From: JAHRAW01 sp965203265
GTDB taxonomy: Bacteria > Pseudomonadota > Gammaproteobacteria > Arenicellales > Poriferihabitantaceae
Assembly: GCA_965203265.1 (NCBI GenBank)
Contig: CBDBBV010000002.1
Location: 1,302,001 to 1,366,000 of the forward strand
DNA length: 64,000 nt
Direction of reading: 5' to 3'
In this document: positions 43,770-52,863 of the stretch, piece after piece
Layout of the letters: each line of letters begins with the position of its first letter
Numbering within the stretch: position 1 is the first letter of the stretch
Position numbers and translations under genes: made by a program
The notes under the pieces: model-generated
Told to the model about the DNA's origin: nothing
Databases searched by the model: none
What the model saw: the letters and a program-made list of their open reading frames with translations, nothing else

Positions 43770-45980
43770 ATGAGCAAAACCGTCTCCGCAATCAGCAACA
43801 ATCGGGCGGAATCCCGGCCCTCGCCCGCCGCGCCGGACGAGGCGCAGTCCGCCTTCGATCCGGACAATCCGGAGCTGTATCTCAATCGGGAACTCACCTG
43901 GCTGCGATTCAACCACCGCGTGTTGCACGAGGCCATAGACGCGCGCAATCCGCTGTTGGAGCGCCTCAAATTCTTCGCCATCTTCGCCTCCAACATAGAC
44001 GAATTCTTCATGAAACGCATCGGCGGCCTCAAATTGCAGGCCGCCACCGGCGTGTCGGAATTGAGCGTGGACGGGCGCACGCCGCAACAACAACTCATCG
44101 AGGCGCGCGCCCTGGTCATGGAGATCGAAAGCGAGCGCGACCGGCAGCTGCCTCGCCTGCTCGATCAACTCGGCGAGCACGGCATCCGCATCATGGCCTA
44201 CCGCCAACTCGAGCCGACCGCCCGCGACGGGGTGCGACGGCACTATATCGAGAACATTTTCCCGCTGGTCACGCCGCAGGTGATCGATCCGGCTCATCCC
44301 TTCCCCTTCATCTCGAATCTATCCCTGAACATACTGGTTACCATCCGCTCGGCCGACGAGGACGAACCCATGCTGGCGCGGGTGAAGGTGCCGGTGGGCA
44401 CGGGCATTCCGCGCTTCATCCAAGTAACGGGCAGCCACCACTTCGTTCCGCTGGAGGATGTGATGGCCAACAATCTCGACCTGCTGTTTCCCGAGGTGGA
44501 AATCATCGCCCACGACTTCTACTTCGTCGCCCGCAACGCCGCCGCCGAACGGCAGGAGTCCGGCGCCAACGATCTCATGGAAATGATCGAACTCGAACTG
44601 CGCGACCGCCGCATTGCCCCGATCGTGCGCATGGTGGTGAGCCAAGCCATGGAGGACGATCGCAAGGGAATGCTGGCGGCGGAGCTCGGCTTAGATGTGG
44701 AGCGGGATGTGTTCGTGCAGGATGGCCTGATGATGCAGCGCGAACTCATGCAGCTGGCGTCCCTGCCCATCGCCGAACTGCGCTACCCGCCGCACATTCA
44801 GGTCAACCATCATCGACTGCAAGATCAGGAACGCAGCATTTTCTATATCGTGCGCGAGGCCGAATCGATTTTGTTGCAACATCCCTACGAGTCCTTCGCC
44901 ACCTCGGTGGTGCGCTTCCTCGAAGAAGCGGCGCGCGATGCGAAGGTACGGGCGATCAAGATGACTCTGTATCGCACCGACCGGCAGACGCGCATAGTCG
45001 ATTTGCTGATCGAGGCGGCGCGCAACGGCAAGCAAGTCGCGGTGGTGGTGGAGCTGAAGGCGAAATTCGATGAAGCCGCCAATATCGAGTGGTCCGAGCG
45101 GATGGAGCAGGCCGGCATTCATGTTACCTACGGCGTGATCGGGCTGAAAACCCACTGCAAGGTGCTCATGGCGGTGCGGCAGGATTACAGCGGCTTGCGG
45201 CGCTATGTTCACATCGGCACCGGCAACTACCACGGCGGCACCGCCCGACTGTACACAGACCTCGGCCTGCTGAGCTGCGACGAGGACATCGGCCACGATG
45301 TAACCGAACTGTTCAACTACCTGACCACCGGTTACGCGCCCAAGCGCAATTACCGCAAGATCATTCCGGCGCCCAAGCACTTGAAGAGGACGTTACTGGC
45401 CAACATCGAACGGGAAATCCAGCAACACCGCGCGAAAAAGCCGGGGCTGATTCAGATCAAGACCAATGCGCTGGAAGACAGCGATCTGGTCAAGGCGCTG
45501 TATCAAGCGTCCCAAGCCGGAGTAAAGGTGGAACTCATCATCCGCGACACCTGCCGCCTACGCCCCGGCATCACCGGCATCTCCGACAACATCACCGTCA
45601 TCAGCATAGTCGGCCGCTTCCTAGAACACAGCCGCATTTTCTATTTCAAGAACGGCGGCAAGGAGGAATACCTGATCGGCTCGGCCGACTTGATGAAGAG
45701 AAATTTGGAAAGTCGGGTGGAGGTGGTTACGCGCATTACCCCGGCGCCCCTCAAGAATGAATTGCGGCTGGTGCTGAACACTTTGCTGGATGACAATGAA
45801 AATGCTTGGGAGATGCAGCCGGATGGCTTGTATGTTAAACGCCGGCCTACTGATCAGGAGGTTGGCTCGGGGGAGGTGCGGGCGAGTCAGCTGCAGCAGA
45901 TTGAATTTGCTCAGGCTCGGTTGAAGACCAAGAAGCATAAGAAGTTGTTGCAGATTGGGCGGCAGCGGAAGAGGAATTGA
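43770..45980 (+). CDS. ppk: polyphosphate kinase 1
   Basis: PPK1 makes polyphosphate from ATP at the inner membrane. The 736 residues from MSKTVSAISNNRAESRP cover all four domains: N-terminal helical (LYLNRELTWLRFNHRVLHEA), head (ASNIDEFFMKRIGGLK), and two phospholipase-D-like catalytic domains, with the phosphorylated histidine in YVHIGTGNYHGGTARLYTDL and the second in FLEHSRIFYFKNGGKEEY. The start is uncertain because no ribosome site is clear; upstream ATGs at 43692 and 43704 give a Pro/Arg-rich extension. Confidence 0.95.
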   Translation: MSKTVSAISNNRAESRPSPAAPDEAQSAFDPDNPELYLNRELTWLRFNHRVLHEAIDARNPLLERLKFFAIFASNIDEFFMKRIGGLKLQAATGVSELSVDGRTPQQQLIEARALVMEIESERDRQLPRLLDQLGEHGIRIMAYRQLEPTARDGVRRHYIENIFPLVTPQVIDPAHPFPFISNLSLNILVTIRSADEDEPMLARVKVPVGTGIPRFIQVTGSHHFVPLEDVMANNLDLLFPEVEIIAHDFYFVARNAAAERQESGANDLMEMIELELRDRRIAPIVRMVVSQAMEDDRKGMLAAELGLDVERDVFVQDGLMMQRELMQLASLPIAELRYPPHIQVNHHRLQDQERSIFYIVREAESILLQHPYESFATSVVRFLEEAARDAKVRAIKMTLYRTDRQTRIVDLLIEAARNGKQVAVVVELKAKFDEAANIEWSERMEQAGIHVTYGVIGLKTHCKVLMAVRQDYSGLRRYVHIGTGNYHGGTARLYTDLGLLSCDEDIGHDVTELFNYLTTGYAPKRNYRKIIPAPKHLKRTLLANIEREIQQHRAKKPGLIQIKTNALEDSDLVKALYQASQAGVKVELIIRDTCRLRPGITGISDNITVISIVGRFLEHSRIFYFKNGGKEEYLIGSADLMKRNLESRVEVVTRITPAPLKNELRLVLNTLLDDNENAWEMQPDGLYVKRRPTDQEVGSGEVRASQLQQIEFAQARLKTKKHKKLLQIGRQRKRN

Positions 45981-46022
45981 TTGGATGGACTTCGGCAACC
46001 TTGAAAGACTGTGGAGAACACG

Positions 46023-46718
46023 ATGAATATCGCTTTGATTATGATGTTGGCGGGTGGGTTGATTTTTGTCCTGGGTTTTGGATTTTGGTTGGCTGGTCGA
46101 AATCCAAGTGTATCAGGTAGGGAAAATCAGGAAAGAGAACATTCGCATACTGCGACTGCGGACACTATGCACAAATTGATTGATTTGGTCCACGGCTTGG
46201 TTCACAAAGGGGGAACGGCTGAATATGATGTAAACAAAGAAAATGGAAACAAGTTCGAAAATTATGTAGTAGACAAATTTCACGAACAATCAAGATTTTT
46301 CGAGATAACAAGGTGGGCGAGCGACAAAATAACCGAAAAAGGTAATTACGCTACATCCAATACCGACCCTGATCTTGAGGTTACTTTTTCTCTACGCGAC
46401 AGAAAATATCAGTTTGCCGTAGAATGCAAATGGCGAAGGGGTTTTCTTCAAGATTCAATTGAGTTTAGAATGTGGCAGATAGCGAATTACAAACGTTATC
46501 AAGACAGGAAAAAGCAAGAAACATTTCTTATTCTAGGGGTGGGAGAACCTGCGGACAACCCGGAACACATATTTATTATCCCTGTTGCAGATATAACCAA
46601 GTCCAAGTTCACCAAACCGGATTTGACGAAGTACTACCAGGGCGCAAGAAAACGTGGGGAAAAATATTCTTTTTTCTACGACGCTAAAGAGAAAACCTTG
46701 AACATCAGGGGCTATTGA
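46023..46718 (+). CDS. membrane-anchored PD-(D/E)XK nuclease-like protein 1
   Basis: A 231-residue protein: one N-terminal transmembrane helix (MNIALIMMLAGGLIFVLGFG), a short linker, and a soluble domain (about 65-231) with the restriction-endonuclease core: NGNKFENYVV helix, DPDLEV aspartate and FAVECKWR (E-C-K), about 20 residues apart. GGAG lies upstream of ATG 46023. Base composition is lower in GC than the neighbours, suggesting transfer. The next gene starts one base later with the same layout. Function unknown; anchored Mrr-like nucleases are often defensive. Confidence 0.72.
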   Translation: MNIALIMMLAGGLIFVLGFGFWLAGRNPSVSGRENQEREHSHTATADTMHKLIDLVHGLVHKGGTAEYDVNKENGNKFENYVVDKFHEQSRFFEITRWASDKITEKGNYATSNTDPDLEVTFSLRDRKYQFAVECKWRRGFLQDSIEFRMWQIANYKRYQDRKKQETFLILGVGEPADNPEHIFIIPVADITKSKFTKPDLTKYYQGARKRGEKYSFFYDAKEKTLNIRGY

Positions 46719-46719
46719 A

Positions 46720-47943
46720 ATGCGTAAAGATTCGACATTAATGTTGCTAGGCGGATTGATTTTTTTGATCGGTCTCGGTATGGAATTCAAGGATCGATAT
46801 ACCGAGACAACGGACAACAAAGATCAGAATTTGGAAACTGTATCTTCAGAAGACACGGCAGAAAGTAATGCAGTCACAGAATCCATACAGGAGATACAAG
46901 AAAAACTGGACAAAGTACTGGAACAGAACCAAGTTACAAGCCGGAATGTAGAAACTGTTGATGTTTCAGATCAGCAGGAAACAAACGAATCTGTGGAAGA
47001 CTCGAATCGAAATATAGAATCAGTATCAACGGGAGGTAAAACCGAAATGACTAGCATCACCAAACCCACGCAAGAAACGCAAGATAAACTCGATGAACAG
47101 CCGGAACAAAGCAAAAGTACGGGCCAGGATTCAGGTACTACCGACGTTTCAGGTCAAGATAAAGTTATCGCATCCGTGCAAGATTCGGATTCAATCCGTA
47201 GCTCGGCATCAGAACCAAGTGCGAAAAGCAAGGTTTATGTGCCCCGCACCGATGACGATCAACGAAATTTATTGAAAATCCCGAACTTGGGTTGGGAAAA
47301 AATTCAGAGCGCTTACGCACCTAGCAACGGCATTGAAGATTGGCGCAAACTTCAACCCGCACGCCATTGGCGCAAGGGCCGTTCAGCATATGAAATAGCA
47401 GTTTCTTGGGAAAATGCCGAACCTGACTTGCCTGATGAAATAAAAGCGTTGTTTGACGACCCGGTGGATTTGTTGATCGCGACACCGGAGCATAAAACAC
47501 CGTTACCGGGTGGCAGCCGACCGAGCCAGACGGATATTATCGCCTTTGTTCGGACGAACGAACAGATATGCGCGGTTGCAGTCGAAGGGAAACTAGATGA
47601 GTCCTTTGGCCCGGAGGTAGGCGAATGGTTGGTAAATGCGTCTTCTGGAAAGATAGAAAGATTGCAATATATTTCCAAGAAACTAGGCTTATCCTACCCA
47701 CCAGCCGATGCAATCCGCTATCAGTTGCTCCATCGTACCGCATCCGCAATCATTGAGGCGGAGCGCTTCAACGCCGATTGCGCCATAATGATCGTGCAAT
47801 CTTTTTCCCAAGAACACGCATGGTTCGATGATTTTTCGGCATTTCTAAAATCGTTGGGCATTTCATCCATTGAGCGCGGCAAACTGTATCGAAGCGAAAA
47901 ACAATCTGCCGTTCCTCTATTACTCGGATGGGCAACGCCTTGA
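46720..47943 (+). CDS. membrane-anchored PD-(D/E)XK nuclease-like protein 2
   Basis: A 407-residue protein beginning with a transmembrane helix similar to the preceding one (TLMLLGGLIFLIGLGMEF). A Glu/Gln/Ser-rich linker (about 25-170) contains two imperfect copies of a ~55-residue unit (IQEIQEKLDKVLEQ and TQETQDKLDEQPEQS). The C-terminal domain (about 180-407) has SQTDIIAFV and, 15 residues on, AVAVEGKLDE (D...E-x-K), consistent with a PD-(D/E)XK fold. I see no clear family beyond this. Coupled to protein 1 by a one-base gap. Confidence 0.7.
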   Translation: MRKDSTLMLLGGLIFLIGLGMEFKDRYTETTDNKDQNLETVSSEDTAESNAVTESIQEIQEKLDKVLEQNQVTSRNVETVDVSDQQETNESVEDSNRNIESVSTGGKTEMTSITKPTQETQDKLDEQPEQSKSTGQDSGTTDVSGQDKVIASVQDSDSIRSSASEPSAKSKVYVPRTDDDQRNLLKIPNLGWEKIQSAYAPSNGIEDWRKLQPARHWRKGRSAYEIAVSWENAEPDLPDEIKALFDDPVDLLIATPEHKTPLPGGSRPSQTDIIAFVRTNEQICAVAVEGKLDESFGPEVGEWLVNASSGKIERLQYISKKLGLSYPPADAIRYQLLHRTASAIIEAERFNADCAIMIVQSFSQEHAWFDDFSAFLKSLGISSIERGKLYRSEKQSAVPLLLGWATP

Positions 47944-47952
47944 TTTGCGAAT

Positions 47953-48219
47953 TCACCAATCCCCAATCTGCTCACAAGCAATCCCCCGCCCCTCCAACAT
48001 CACCGGAACGCCCCCCTCCACCGGATACAGCGTATTGCCATTCCGCGTGATCAGCGCCTCCTGCAACGGCTCCTCCAATTTGGCGCCGTCGAGGGTATGC
48101 AATTTCCCCTGTTCGATCAACCGATTCACCTTATCCAACCGCGCCTGATCGAGCAGGAATACCGGTTGCTTGGTGATCGGGCACGCCAGAATTTCCAGCA
48201 GTTTTCGGTCAACGGTCAT
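47953..48219 (-). CDS. Trm112 family protein (YcaR-like)
   Basis: An 88-residue protein from ATG 48219 (MTVDRKLLEILACPITKQPV). The family usually has a zinc-ribbon with CP-x-x-K at this place; here only one cysteine pair remains partial (ACPITKQ and a lone Cys near the end, GIACEQIGD), so zinc binding may be lost. The C-terminal RNGNTLYPVEGGVPVML is diagnostic. ATGA overlap with the hydroxylase gene indicates coupling. Confidence 0.85.
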   Translation of the reverse strand: MTVDRKLLEILACPITKQPVFLLDQARLDKVNRLIEQGKLHTLDGAKLEEPLQEALITRNGNTLYPVEGGVPVMLEGRGIACEQIGDW

Positions 48220-49013
48220 TGGTCTTTTTCCATCGCGCGGCGAAATGGTTGGGTCAGTAGTCGATCCAGTCTGGCTTCGCTCAGGTGTCGGTATTGGCGT
48301 TGGCCGATTTGCATTTCGGTGTGGCCGTCTTTGGGTTGGGCAGTATAACTCGAAAACAGCCGATCCCACAGCGACAGGTTGAATCCATAGTTGCGGTTGT
48401 ATTCGTCTCCGTGGATTGCGTGGTGAACGCGGTGCATGTCCGGAGTTACGATCACCAGCCGCAACACCTTGTCCACCGCCGCCGGCAGTTTGATGTTGCC
48501 GTGGTTGAACATGGCGGTGGCGTTCAGGATGATTTCAAAGGCGATCACCGCCAGCACCGGCGCGCCGATGAGGATGATGACGGCGGCCTTGATCAACATG
48601 GAGATGACGATTTCGATGGGGTGGAAGCGAAGCGCGGTGGTAACATCGAATTCCGTGTCGGTATGGTGCATGCGGTGAATCGACCACGCTTGGGGAATCG
48701 CGTGGAACAGTCGATGCTGCCAGTAAATCGTCAGGTCGAGCAATAGAAGCGACAGGATGATGCTCGGCCACAACGACAATTCGAGCCACGTGAACAGGCC
48801 GAATTGATTGAACACGGAAAACAACGCCGCGCCGACGGCGCTGAGCGGCGCCAGCGTCAGCAGCAGCGCATTGAGGGCGACTATGCCGAGATTGGAAGGC
48901 CAGCGGATTTTTCGCAGTCGGGTTTTCCTGCGAGGCGCGAGCAGTTCCCACAGCATGATGCCGACCAACAGGGCGAAAAACACGGACAGGCGCAGTTGGG
49001 TTTCGGCGCTCAT
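48216..49013 (-). CDS. sterol desaturase / fatty acid hydroxylase superfamily protein
   Basis: A 265-residue integral membrane di-iron enzyme. The eight-histidine pattern is visible: HRLFHAIPQAW, SIHRMHHTDTEFD and MHRVHHAIHGDEYNRNYGF, between four or five hydrophobic helices. It would hydroxylate or desaturate a lipid; the substrate is unknown. It is in a minus-strand run with the aminotransferase (22-bp gap) and Trm112 gene (overlap). Confidence 0.9.
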   Translation of the reverse strand: MSAETQLRLSVFFALLVGIMLWELLAPRRKTRLRKIRWPSNLGIVALNALLLTLAPLSAVGAALFSVFNQFGLFTWLELSLWPSIILSLLLLDLTIYWQHRLFHAIPQAWSIHRMHHTDTEFDVTTALRFHPIEIVISMLIKAAVIILIGAPVLAVIAFEIILNATAMFNHGNIKLPAAVDKVLRLVIVTPDMHRVHHAIHGDEYNRNYGFNLSLWDRLFSSYTAQPKDGHTEMQIGQRQYRHLSEARLDRLLTQPFRRAMEKDQ

Positions 49014-49035
49014 GGCAGCGGGCGGTGGGCGGCGC

Positions 49036-49968
49036 TCAGAACCACGCCTTGTGGCGGTTTGTGTGGACGAAATCCACCAGCATGTCGGCGTACAGTTTCA
49101 TCGCCACACGAGTCAGTTCGCCGCCGCCTTCGGGAAATTCGCGCAGCGTGCCGTCCTGCAGCCGCAAACTCGCCACCGGCATCACCTCCCGGGTGGCGCT
49201 GGTAACAAAGCATTCCGTGGCGTCGACCAACTGCTCGCTGTGAATGGCGCGTTCGATGTCGGCATGGCCAGCCCCCTCGAGCAGGCCGACCAGAGACCGG
49301 CGAGTCAAGCCGAGCAGATTCCCCGCCGCCGGCGTGGCCAACCGGCCATCCAGCACGAACCACACATTGCTGTTGGAGCACTCGGTTACCCAACCATCCC
49401 CATCGAGCATGACGCATTCGTCCGCGCCCATCGTCCGAGATTCCGCCAAGCCGAGGATGTTGTTCAGATAGTTGCCGCCCTTGATGTTGGGGTCGAGGGT
49501 GTTCACCGCGTTGCGCCGCAGAGTGGGTATGGCCAAATTCATGCCTTTCGCGTAGAAATCCGGATTCCACTTCGGAATCTCCTTGACGATGATGATCAGC
49601 CGCGATGCCAGCTCCGGATCGGGATACAGATCCACCCGACCTTCGCCTCGGGTAACCTGAAATCTCACATACACATCCTCCCCCCCCTCAGCACTGGTGG
49701 CACTGGCGGCACCAGTGGCGGCGATGGTGGCCACGATGGCATCGACTATTTCCCGCTTCCCCTGACGCACATTCATCCCGCTCAGCCGAGCCGAATTCAT
49801 CAGCCGTGCATGGTGCTCGTCGAACAGGAAGGGAATGCCCGAATAGGTGCGAAACACCTCATAGACCGAATCCCCATAGAGGAATCCGCGATCAAGCACC
49901 GGCACGCGAATTTCGTCGAGGGGGCCGATTCGTCCGTCGATGTATCCCCTCGGCGCTACCACGGCCAA
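49036..49968 (-). CDS. class IV aminotransferase (D-amino acid / branched-chain type)
   Basis: A PLP enzyme of fold type IV, 310 residues. The PLP lysine is in NIKGGNYLNNILG, the strand VPVLDRGFLYGDSVYEVFRT near the N-terminus is typical, and EAR-like VTECSNSNVWFV follows. It could be an IlvE-type or D-alanine aminotransferase; no decisive residue is visible. A Gly/Ala/Ser-rich insert (ATIAATGAASATSAEGG) interrupts an otherwise conserved region near residue 85. Confidence 0.88.
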   Translation of the reverse strand: MAVVAPRGYIDGRIGPLDEIRVPVLDRGFLYGDSVYEVFRTYSGIPFLFDEHHARLMNSARLSGMNVRQGKREIVDAIVATIAATGAASATSAEGGEDVYVRFQVTRGEGRVDLYPDPELASRLIIIVKEIPKWNPDFYAKGMNLAIPTLRRNAVNTLDPNIKGGNYLNNILGLAESRTMGADECVMLDGDGWVTECSNSNVWFVLDGRLATPAAGNLLGLTRRSLVGLLEGAGHADIERAIHSEQLVDATECFVTSATREVMPVASLRLQDGTLREFPEGGGELTRVAMKLYADMLVDFVHTNRHKAWF

Positions 49969-49987
49969 CTCATGGCCTCCATGACAC

Positions 49988-50641
49988 TCAAGCCACGGTG
50001 CGGAAAGTAAGGGACACGCGCCGTTGGCGGGGGATTCTGCGCCCCGCCTGTCGGTCGCTCTTGCGCGGCGCGATGCCGTGCCGCCACACCTCGCGGCTCG
50101 CGCCGCGAAACACCACCAGACTGCGGCGCTGCAACACGAGATCGAACGCGCCGCAAGCGTCTTCCCGATGCGGCAGGATGCGCATCATGCAGTCGCTGCC
50201 GAGGGAAAGGGATGCGACCACCGGGCCGAAGCAATCGCGGTCGGTGTGCGGCGCGATGCCCTGACCCGGCTCATATTCATTCACGATCAATTGCTCAGGC
50301 GGCGCCGGGAATAGATGTTCCCGCTGCAATCTGTCGCATATCGTTCGCGCCCAATGCGGCAGTTCGCCCAACCGGTCGGCGGCATTGATGCCGCGCTCGG
50401 CGTAATCGTAGCGATAGCCGTAGTGCTGCACCCGCCGCTGCAAATCGGTTCGCCAGGGCGCGGCGTCCACCGCTCGGAGCAGTGCGGTCTCTTCGCTTGG
50501 CGAAATGAAATCGGGGTGATAACTGCCGCCGCCGCTGTGCAACAGAGACTCCTGCTGGATGGGTACGCTCAGGCTGATCCAGGCGAGGGGTTGCTCGGCT
50601 ACCGCCGGAATGAAGCTGGTTTGTTGCGCCGAGTGAGTCAA
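49988..50641 (-). CDS. AlkB-like 2-oxoglutarate/Fe(II) dioxygenase
   Basis: A 217-residue dioxygenase of the AlkB superfamily (the ALKBH4/8-like bacterial type rather than E. coli AlkB). Iron ligands and cosubstrate arginine are in EPGQGIAPHTDRDCFGP (H-x-D), EVWRHGIAPR (distal His) and RRVSLTFRT (Arg). The start is uncertain; TTG 50641 overlaps the methyltransferase stop by TTGA, and no ATG lies nearby. It may repair alkylated nucleic acid or modify tRNA or protein. Confidence 0.8.
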   Translation of the reverse strand: MTHSAQQTSFIPAVAEQPLAWISLSVPIQQESLLHSGGGSYHPDFISPSEETALLRAVDAAPWRTDLQRRVQHYGYRYDYAERGINAADRLGELPHWARTICDRLQREHLFPAPPEQLIVNEYEPGQGIAPHTDRDCFGPVVASLSLGSDCMMRILPHREDACGAFDLVLQRRSLVVFRGASREVWRHGIAPRKSDRQAGRRIPRQRRVSLTFRTVA

Positions 50642-51477
50642 TTGCGTGTTCCGTGGATGGTTTGGAGGAAAATCGGGTTTTTTACAGTGTTTACGCGCAA
50701 TTCGATACATTTCGCAAGAGTATAACAAAATCCGCCGCCGCCGGATTTTCGCCGCAGATGTTCCTCGAAAGACCTCCAGTTGGCGTGAAAATCCAACTCA
50801 GGTGGAGATCGAAGTGGATTCAGGTAGATAATCCGCGTCTCCTCACAGCCCGGCCGATTCTCGACATAGCGCCTCCAATCATCAGCCAATTTCGCGGCAT
50901 CGACTCCCCCTTTCAAGGTATTCGGCGCCAACACGAACGAAAGATACAGCACCGCAACCCCCGGTTCGAGCCAAGAACGCGGCAAATGGCGCGGATCGAA
51001 CCGCGCATTTTCCACAACCTTGAATCGTTCCGGCGCGAACAAGCCGTATTTTTCATTGATCGCCCGCGCCTTGACAACCATGTTGCGCGACACATCCACG
51101 CCGAAATAGGCGGTCTGCGTTTTGTAGCGCGGCGTTTGTCGAGACAACATTTCCGCGAGCGCCAAACCGGCGGTCATCGGGCCGCAACCGAAATCGACAA
51201 ACAGCAGGGGTTGTGGAATGCCATTCTCGAAGCAATTCTCGAGGGCATCCAAATTCTGTTTGAGGTGCATCTCCATGTAACCGTGCCTACTGACATAGTA
51301 GTCCGTTCGGTAATGCGCCAATTCACGATCATCATCGGGGCTGCATTTTTCATCGAAATCAGCCGCGCCGCGAGCCAGTATCCGATCTTTATGCGTATTA
51401 CTGTGGGAATAATGACCCACCGCTACGCCACATTCCGCATCCAATTCCCGCCAAATCCGCAAGGCGTCAACACGCAT
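50638..51477 (-). CDS. SAM-dependent methyltransferase-like protein
   Basis: A 279-residue cytoplasmic protein with motif I LLFVDFGCGPMTAGLALAEM and following acidic strand (AYFGVDVSRNMV). The start at 51477 (MRVDALRIWREL) follows GGAGGGA; an earlier ATG at 51492 has none. Substrate unknown. It is coupled to the AlkB-like gene downstream by a four-base overlap, so the two may act on the same target. Confidence 0.7.
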   Translation of the reverse strand: MRVDALRIWRELDAECGVAVGHYSHSNTHKDRILARGAADFDEKCSPDDDRELAHYRTDYYVSRHGYMEMHLKQNLDALENCFENGIPQPLLFVDFGCGPMTAGLALAEMLSRQTPRYKTQTAYFGVDVSRNMVVKARAINEKYGLFAPERFKVVENARFDPRHLPRSWLEPGVAVLYLSFVLAPNTLKGGVDAAKLADDWRRYVENRPGCEETRIIYLNPLRSPPELDFHANWRSFEEHLRRKSGGGGFCYTLAKCIELRVNTVKNPIFLQTIHGTRN

Positions 51478-51504
51478 GACACATCCCTCCATCCGTTTCG
51501 GGTT

Positions 51505-52848
51505 TCATTCATCTCCGGCACCCTTCGGGAAGATGAGCTTCCCAAGCGGCGATTCAAGCCACGCTCTTTTCTTCTCGGGCAGCAACCACTCGCCGAACAA
51601 CGCCGACACGGGAACATCGAACGATCCATCCGCCCGCACGGGAATCCTCACCGACTTCCGCTCGATCGCCCGCGTCCCACGGGATTCCACCACCATATCG
51701 GTCAGGTCGAGATAGCCATCGGCCAGCGCAAATTGGAAACGCGCGGTTACCGGCCTTCGCAGCAGACGCGACCACACCCCCGCATCCAGATGATTCCGCC
51801 GCAGCAATTGCGCAACATCGTCGATGCGTACATCCACGCCGCCGCTAAGCGCCATCGCCGCAATTCCGGACAGGAGGCCGCCACCATTCACCGACCCGAC
51901 AAGGGAGGAATCGCCCTGCACCAGTTTCATCTCCGGCAGTTGCACGGTTTCCTCGTGCAGGTTGAAGCGAATGGCGGGTATCTCCAAATTCGTATCGACC
52001 CGCGCCCCACCCCGCCCGTGGCCGGCATCGCCCCGCAACCCGCTCACCGAACCGTCTCCGGTGCGCAGCGCAAATTCGATCGTCTCCACGGACAGAGTCG
52101 CGGCGATGTTTTCCGTGGCCGCCCGAAGTCGGCTGTTTTCCAGCGAAATCGACTCGAGGCTTTCGTCCAGCCGTACCGAAGTCGCCAGAGTGATCGCCAC
52201 CGGCACCGGCAGATCACTACCCGCCGCCTCGACCGACAAATCGACCGCCAGCGCCTCCCCCAGCGACAGTTTGCCGCCATTCAGGTTGATCTCTCTGAGC
52301 GTGAGCGAGCGGTCGCCAACCCGATCATCCCACTCGACTCGCCCATCCACGATAGAAACCCCCTGCACCACCACGCCGGCCAGCAACGCGGCATCCGGCG
52401 GCGCGCCCTCTCCCTCGCCGCCGCCCTGCCGCTGCGCCTGCGCGATCAGGTCGTCCCAGTTGGTCGTGCCGTCGGCCTTGCGGGAGAGATGAATTCGCGG
52501 TCGGCGCAGTTGCACACTGTCGATTTCCACCCGCCGGTTCAACAGCGGCGCCAGTTTGATGCGCATATTGGCGTCATCCATCGCCACCATCGGCGCCGCG
52601 CCGAATCCGTCTCGGTCGGATAATTCCAGCGAACCGGTTTGCACCGCCAATCGCGGGAAAAAATCGAGTTCGAGGTCGCCCAGCAAGCGCAGGTCGCGGC
52701 CGGTGCTCTGCTTGACCTGCGCGACGATTTCCGCTTTGTAGTCGTTGGGATCGAACAGACTGATCAGGATGATGGCCGTGCCCGCCGCCAACACCACCAA
52801 CGCCGCCAGCGCCGCGCTCGCCCGCAAGATCAATTTCCGCATTCTCAT
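51505..52848 (-). CDS. AsmA family protein
   Basis: A 447-residue protein with one N-terminal membrane anchor (ASAALAALVVLAAGTAIILI) and the AsmA fold: FDPNDYKAEIVAQVKQSTGR, DLELDFFPRLAVQTGSLEL. AsmA-type proteins are beta-rich periplasmic bridges now linked to phospholipid transport to the outer membrane. This one is shorter than E. coli AsmA (617). It lies 15 bp from dusA on the same strand. Confidence 0.88.
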   Translation of the reverse strand: MRMRKLILRASAALAALVVLAAGTAIILISLFDPNDYKAEIVAQVKQSTGRDLRLLGDLELDFFPRLAVQTGSLELSDRDGFGAAPMVAMDDANMRIKLAPLLNRRVEIDSVQLRRPRIHLSRKADGTTNWDDLIAQAQRQGGGEGEGAPPDAALLAGVVVQGVSIVDGRVEWDDRVGDRSLTLREINLNGGKLSLGEALAVDLSVEAAGSDLPVPVAITLATSVRLDESLESISLENSRLRAATENIAATLSVETIEFALRTGDGSVSGLRGDAGHGRGGARVDTNLEIPAIRFNLHEETVQLPEMKLVQGDSSLVGSVNGGGLLSGIAAMALSGGVDVRIDDVAQLLRRNHLDAGVWSRLLRRPVTARFQFALADGYLDLTDMVVESRGTRAIERKSVRIPVRADGSFDVPVSALFGEWLLPEKKRAWLESPLGKLIFPKGAGDE

Positions 52849-52863
52849 TATCTATTGCCGAAT

